Assembly (NCBI RefSeq): GCF_014651615.1 | Contig: NZ_BMXF01000002.1 | Coordinates: 737,629 to 801,628, forward strand | Length of the DNA stretch: 64,000 nucleotides | Reading direction: 5' to 3' | Source of the DNA: Persicitalea jodogahamensis | Lineage (GTDB): Bacteria; Bacteroidota; Bacteroidia; Cytophagales; Spirosomataceae | Shown here: positions 60,396-64,000 of the stretch, one piece after another | Layout: each line of letters begins with the position of its first letter | Numbering within the stretch: the first letter of the stretch is position 1 | Program-made: the position numbers and the translations under genes | The notes under the pieces: model-generated | Told to the model about the DNA's origin: nothing | Database searches by the model: none | Seen by the model: only the letters and a program-made list of their open reading frames with translations

Positions 60396-60782
60396 ATGAT
60401 TATTTATGGTGTAGCCTTGCTGGCTTTTTGCTACGTAATTGGTCAACTACTGGGAGAGTACCTTGGCCAACTCATCGGCGTCGACGCCAACGTGGGCGGG
60501 GTGGGTTTTGCCATGCTGCTTCTGGTTCTGCTCAATGACTGGCTGCGCAAAAAGAACTACCTCGATCCACTCACCGAAAACGGTGTGCAGTTTTGGAGCC
60601 AAATGTACATTCCCATCATCGTGGCCATGGCAGCGACCCAAAACGTCAAAGTAGCCGTTTCCAGCGGCCTGATTGCGCTTTTTGCCGGACTGGTGCCGGT
60701 CGTGATTGGTCTGGCCGTTATTCCGTTTCTATCTCGCTTGTCCAAATCCGCTTCCCGCGCTCCGCATGGAAATCCTCAGTAA
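60396..60782 (+). CDS. madL: malonate transporter subunit MadL
   Basis: A 128-residue membrane protein with four helices, starting IIYGVALLAFCYVIGQLLGEYLG (2-24), with the MadL-like block ANVGGVGFAMLLLVLLNDWL and SQMYIPIIVAMAATQNV. With MadM it takes up malonate with sodium ions. It starts 42 bases after matB. Its end overlaps madM by 17 bases, showing translational coupling. Confidence 0.9.
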   Translation: MIIYGVALLAFCYVIGQLLGEYLGQLIGVDANVGGVGFAMLLLVLLNDWLRKKNYLDPLTENGVQFWSQMYIPIIVAMAATQNVKVAVSSGLIALFAGLVPVVIGLAVIPFLSRLSKSASRAPHGNPQ

Positions 60783-61524
60783 ATTCCTGGAAAAGAACGG
60801 ACTGGTTTTTGCCTTTTTAGTCGTGGGGATGATCATGTACGGCTCAGGGATTATGTCGATCCGGCTGACCAATAAAAAAATTCCCGGCTCGGCCATTGCG
60901 ATCATCATCGGTTTGGTACTGGCCTACCTTGGGGGCGTGTTCACCGACGGTCAGAAGGGCCTGGCCGATGTACCATTCTTTTCGGGTTTCGGCCTGATGG
61001 GCGGTTCCATGTTCCGTGATTTTGCGGTCGTTTCCACGGCCATGGGGGCGAGCCTGCTGGTCATGCGCAGTACGGGCTGGGTGGGGCTTTTGTCATTATT
61101 TCTGGGAGTTTTGCTGTCTTTTCTTGGTGGAGTCATCGTGGCTTTTCTTTGGGGGTATCGCGACGCCGAAAGTCTTACTACCATTGGTGCCGGAGCCTGT
61201 ACCTACATTGTAGGGCCCGTCACGGGTGCCGCCGTGGGTGCAAGTTCGGACGTGATAGCGCTGAGCATCGCGGCGGGGGTAGTCAAAACGATCGTCGTAA
61301 CCATCGGAACCCCCTTCGTAGCCCGCTCCGTTGGCCTCGATAACCCGCATACGGCCATGATCTTCGGCGGACTCATGGGGACGACCAGTGGCGTCACGGC
61401 GGGCCTCGCCGCCACTGACCCTAAGCTGGTGCCCTACGGAGCGCTCACCGCAACGTTTTATACAGGAATTGGATGCCTGCTTTGTCCATCGTTGCTGTAT
61501 TTGTTGATGCGGGGAATATTCTGA
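60766..61524 (+). CDS. madM: malonate transporter subunit MadM
   Basis: A 252-residue membrane protein with about eight helices. Conserved features are KFLEKNGLVFAFLVVGMIMYGSG near the start, GMIMYGSGIMS, DFAVVSTAMGAS, TIGAGACTYIVGPVTGAAVGASSDVIALSIAAG (about 148-180) and the loop MGTTSGVTAGLAATDP. The frame is open from 60706, but MEILSKFLE at 60766 is the family start. It ends with a stop inside a 13-base sequence, ATTCTGAGCGGAG, that occurs again at 36190. Confidence 0.9.
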   Translation: MEILSKFLEKNGLVFAFLVVGMIMYGSGIMSIRLTNKKIPGSAIAIIIGLVLAYLGGVFTDGQKGLADVPFFSGFGLMGGSMFRDFAVVSTAMGASLLVMRSTGWVGLLSLFLGVLLSFLGGVIVAFLWGYRDAESLTTIGAGACTYIVGPVTGAAVGASSDVIALSIAAGVVKTIVVTIGTPFVARSVGLDNPHTAMIFGGLMGTTSGVTAGLAATDPKLVPYGALTATFYTGIGCLLCPSLLYLLMRGIF

Positions 61525-61532
61525 GCGGAGAG

Positions 61533-61800
61533 TTATTCAGATACTTCAAGTAGTGCGTTTACGCTGATCTCGAAATCGGGCAATACAGGGTAGCAGCACA
61601 AACGTCGTCCCCGAAGCATATTTTCACTTCGCGACGGGACGTGTAGACGTTGACAACTGTTTTCTGGGGGTTGACTGTCTATACGACCTGAACTCCGGCC
61701 AGAAAATATTCCGTCAGCTTCTTTTCCATCTGGTTGATCTGGTCATTGCCCGAAATGATCTCAATGGCAAAAGACTGACCCTCAATCCGCGCAAACGTCG
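61533..61800 (-). pseudogene. Uma2-family endonuclease remnant
   Basis: On the minus strand the frame AIEIISGNDQINQMEKKLTEYF (about 61705-61770) and VNVYTSRREVKICFGDDVC (about 61597-61655) match the C-terminal half of Uma2 (DUF820) proteins. A TAG at 61679-61681 replaces the expected Trp codon, and a frame change near 61590-61605 is needed to reach PVLPDFEISVNALLEVSE and the TAA at 61533. The 5' part of the gene is missing. Two lesions plus truncation show a dead gene left by a past rearrangement. Confidence 0.8.
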
Positions 61801-64000
61801 CCAGTCCGCAGCCACCGCCGCGCTGCCAGGTTAGTGGCCGCCGTCGTAAACAGCACGATGGTGATCGAACTCAGCGGCATCAGAATTGCCGCCGTCACAG
61901 GCGAAAGCCTGCCCGTAATGGCAAAGGAAATTCCCACTAGATTATACAGCAGCGAAATCCCAAAGCTGGTTTTAATGATGCGCTGCCCGGCTCGCGCCAG
62001 CCGAATATAGCGGGGGAGGAGGGGTAGTTTTTCGCCCTGCACGATGGCGTCGCAGGCGGGCGAGAAGTTGTTGATATCGTCCGTGACGGCGAGGCCGACG
62101 TCGCTCTGCTGTAGGGCTCCGGCGTCGTTCAAACCGTCGCCGACCATCAGGACGTGCCGGTTTTTTTCGCGTTGCAGCCTGGCAATGAAGTCGAGTTTTT
62201 GTCCAGGGTTTTGTTCAAAAAACAATTGGGATTCGTTTTTGAACAATCCTCCCAGAAATGCCTGATCCGTAGGTTGGTCTCCTGAAAGGAGAAAAGTACG
62301 GTAGCCTTCATTCTGCAGGGCCGTCAATGCCGGGGGCAGGCCGGGGCGGTACTTGGGGCGGATATCGAAATGACCGCGTAAATCACCGTCAACGGAGACG
62401 TGCACGCGCGGAGGTTGTGTCAGAAGTTGTTTGGTGGTGAGTGATCTGCTTGTGATAACAGGATCACTAGCAGACAGCCTGTCACGCTGGCCGTTCGATA
62501 TCCACTTTTTCGATCCAAGTCGTATTTCTTTCCGTCCCCACAAAGCGGCCAGGCCCGCGCCTTCTTTTTCCTCAAAATCAGTAAAAGCTTTCTTGCTCGA
62601 AGAAGCCTCAGCCATTGACTTCACAATCAGGCGGCTCAGCGGGTGCGACGACTGCGCGGCCAGGGTTTTCACAATCGTTTTTTCCTCATGAGTCAAAGTC
62701 TCACCCACAAACTGTACTTCTGCCTCATGGGGGAGCGTGACGGTCCCCGTCTTGTCAAAAACTACCGTATCAGTTTTGGCAAGGCGCTCGATGGCATCGG
62801 CGTTTTTAAAGTAAAAACCGTGCTTTCCGAACAAGCTCAGCAGATTGGCATTTGTAAACGTAGATGACAACAAAAGTGCACATGGGCATGCCACCAGCAG
62901 AATGGTAGTGAAGGCATTGAAGGCGGTACCCCATTCATTCTGCACTGCCCACACCGCAAAAGTGATCGCTGCCAGCAACAGCACCGCTGCCGAAAAATAT
63001 CGGTTGATACGCGAAGCAAGGGTTTTATTCTGATCCTCCTTTTTTTTGGTGAAGGCATCGTTATTCCAAAGCTGCGTCAGGTAGCTTTGAGAAACCCGAC
63101 GCACGATTTCCAACTCGACCGCGGGGCCGCACTGCCGTCCACCGGCGTAAAGCAGATCGCCCCGGCGGCGTTCCAGCGCGTCGGCCTCGCCCGAAACGAA
63201 ACTGTAATCGATCAGGGCCGCCGGACTCAGTAGCGTGGCGTCCGCCGGGATAAGTTCACGGTTACGTACCAGAATCCGGTCGCCGGGCTGCAAATCCTGC
63301 ACGGGACGCCGCGACTCGATGCCCTCGTTCATGACTGACACGGCAATAGGGAAATAGGATTTATAATCGCGGTCGAAGGCAATGTTCGCGTAGGTTCTAT
63401 CCTGAAAGTACCTCCCCAGAAGCATAAAGAATACGGCTCCGGCCAGCGAGTCAAAATAGCCTGGTCCGCTCTGCGTGGCGAGCTGATAGAGGCTGGTCAG
63501 AAACACCGAAATCAGCGCCAGTGCGATTGGCGCGTCAATGTTGAGGTATCGTCCCCGCAGGGCTTTCCAGGCCGAGATAAAAAACTCGGATGCGCTATAT
63601 AGAAACACAGGCAGCGCAAGTGCCAGGTTCAGCCCGCTAAACAGCAGGCGTAGTTGCTGATCTTCGAAACCCTGGCCGAGGTTGAAGTACTCCGGCAGGC
63701 TCAACATCATGATGTTGCCGAAGGCGAATCCAGCCACGCCGATTTTATAAAGTTTCTTTCGGCTCACCTGCTTGTGGGATCCTCCTCCTATCGCTGAGTG
63801 ATCCGTGTCATTCAGGCTCAGGTAAGGTTCGTAACCCAGCCGAGCCATGAGAGTGGCCAGTGCACTAAGCTTGATCTGGGTCGGATCGAGACTTATCCGG
63901 ACGGTTTTCTCCGGGAAGTTGACTACCGAACTTCCTACGCCCGGATGAAGGCGGTGAAGTTGCTCAAGCAGCCAAATGCACGATGAACAATGCATGCCTG
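61782..64000 (-). CDS. ccoI: copper-type P1B ATPase CcoI/FixI, truncated by the window edge
   Basis: At least 738 residues are visible; the start lies beyond the right edge. The visible part begins inside the metal-binding loop GMHCSSCIW (CxxC). The transport helix has the CPC motif (LLVACPCALLLSS), the phosphorylation site is FDKTGTVT, and the hinge is MVGDGLNDAGAL. CcoI-type ATPases export copper for the cbb3 oxidase. The stop falls where an unrelated Uma2 remnant begins, and the last residues (WLRTGDVCAD) may be altered. In a typical cluster ccoS follows directly; here about 3.1 kb with the malonate operon intervenes. Confidence 0.92.
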   Translation of the reverse strand, partial: GMHCSSCIWLLEQLHRLHPGVGSSVVNFPEKTVRISLDPTQIKLSALATLMARLGYEPYLSLNDTDHSAIGGGSHKQVSRKKLYKIGVAGFAFGNIMMLSLPEYFNLGQGFEDQQLRLLFSGLNLALALPVFLYSASEFFISAWKALRGRYLNIDAPIALALISVFLTSLYQLATQSGPGYFDSLAGAVFFMLLGRYFQDRTYANIAFDRDYKSYFPIAVSVMNEGIESRRPVQDLQPGDRILVRNRELIPADATLLSPAALIDYSFVSGEADALERRRGDLLYAGGRQCGPAVELEIVRRVSQSYLTQLWNNDAFTKKKEDQNKTLASRINRYFSAAVLLLAAITFAVWAVQNEWGTAFNAFTTILLVACPCALLLSSTFTNANLLSLFGKHGFYFKNADAIERLAKTDTVVFDKTGTVTLPHEAEVQFVGETLTHEEKTIVKTLAAQSSHPLSRLIVKSMAEASSSKKAFTDFEEKEGAGLAALWGRKEIRLGSKKWISNGQRDRLSASDPVITSRSLTTKQLLTQPPRVHVSVDGDLRGHFDIRPKYRPGLPPALTALQNEGYRTFLLSGDQPTDQAFLGGLFKNESQLFFEQNPGQKLDFIARLQREKNRHVLMVGDGLNDAGALQQSDVGLAVTDDINNFSPACDAIVQGEKLPLLPRYIRLARAGQRIIKTSFGISLLYNLVGISFAITGRLSPVTAAILMPLSSITIVLFTTAATNLAARRWLRTGDVCAD

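Noticed and set aside
1-64000. CRISPR arrays, complete insertion sequences, prophage or conjugation genes
   Set aside because: No evenly spaced repeats, transposase, integrase or phage structural genes were found in any frame.

Overview
The window looks like a chromosomal segment of a Bacteroidota bacterium, most likely Cytophagales (Spirosomataceae-like; my inference from gene content, not a database match). Pointers are the fused CcoN-CcoO cbb3 oxidase, DUF3078 protein, the L13 N-terminus (MDTLSYKT), the RecQ with a long C-terminal tail, lack of Shine-Dalgarno sequences before most starts, and several promoters of the Bacteroidota type (TAnnTTTG). Base composition is around 50-55% G+C except in one AT-rich patch near 40.0-42.3 kb. 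No rRNA, CRISPR array, complete insertion sequence or prophage was seen; one tRNA is present.

Layout. 0-9 kb: KDO precursor synthesis (kdsD), recQ, purD, ricT, anmK, lhgO. 8.7-10 kb: a rhodanese, a DUF2892 membrane protein and a Crp-type regulator with a matching operator. 10.2-13.2 kb: ribosomal genes rplM-rpsI-rpsB-tsf. 13.3-16.4 kb: an ECF-sigma-led operon carrying an MscS-type channel, a DUF3078 protein and MscL. 16.5-25.6 kb: the distal half of the division/cell-wall cluster (murD-ftsW-murG-murC-ftsQ-ftsA-ftsZ). 25.6-32.6 kb: AlkD-like repair protein, accD with a translationally coupled radical SAM gene, kup, an aldo/keto reductase and a sugar epimerase. 32.7-39.9 kb: GlgE-pathway glucan synthesis (glgE, maltokinase, glgB) with an M19 dipeptidase in between.

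39.5-42.8 kb holds a small foreign-looking insertion: two AT-rich lipoprotein genes flanked by a complete glgB and by a duplicated, mosaic glgB 3' end. 42.9-48.4 kb: outer-membrane-like protein, DUF2721, Nudix hydrolase, tRNA-Arg(CCG), rarA and three membrane/channel genes. 48.5-64 kb: a two-component system whose regulator is a receiver-CRP fusion, hemN, and the cbb3 oxidase genes (safE-like, fixH, ccoG, ccoP, ccoNO, ccoS, ccoI). This cluster is interrupted by a malonate uptake and activation operon (matB-madL-madM) and by a broken Uma2-family gene.

The most unusual signals are: (1) the 7-base word GGTASTT (S = C or G), which I count about 80 times on both strands, roughly five times chance, in genes and enriched between them; (2) murG, whose only upstream ATG is followed three codons later by an in-frame UGA; (3) the mosaic glgB duplication around a low-GC lipoprotein pair; and (4) a Crp-like regulator with clustered cysteines facing a GTGA-N6-TCAC operator in front of a persulfide-type gene pair.
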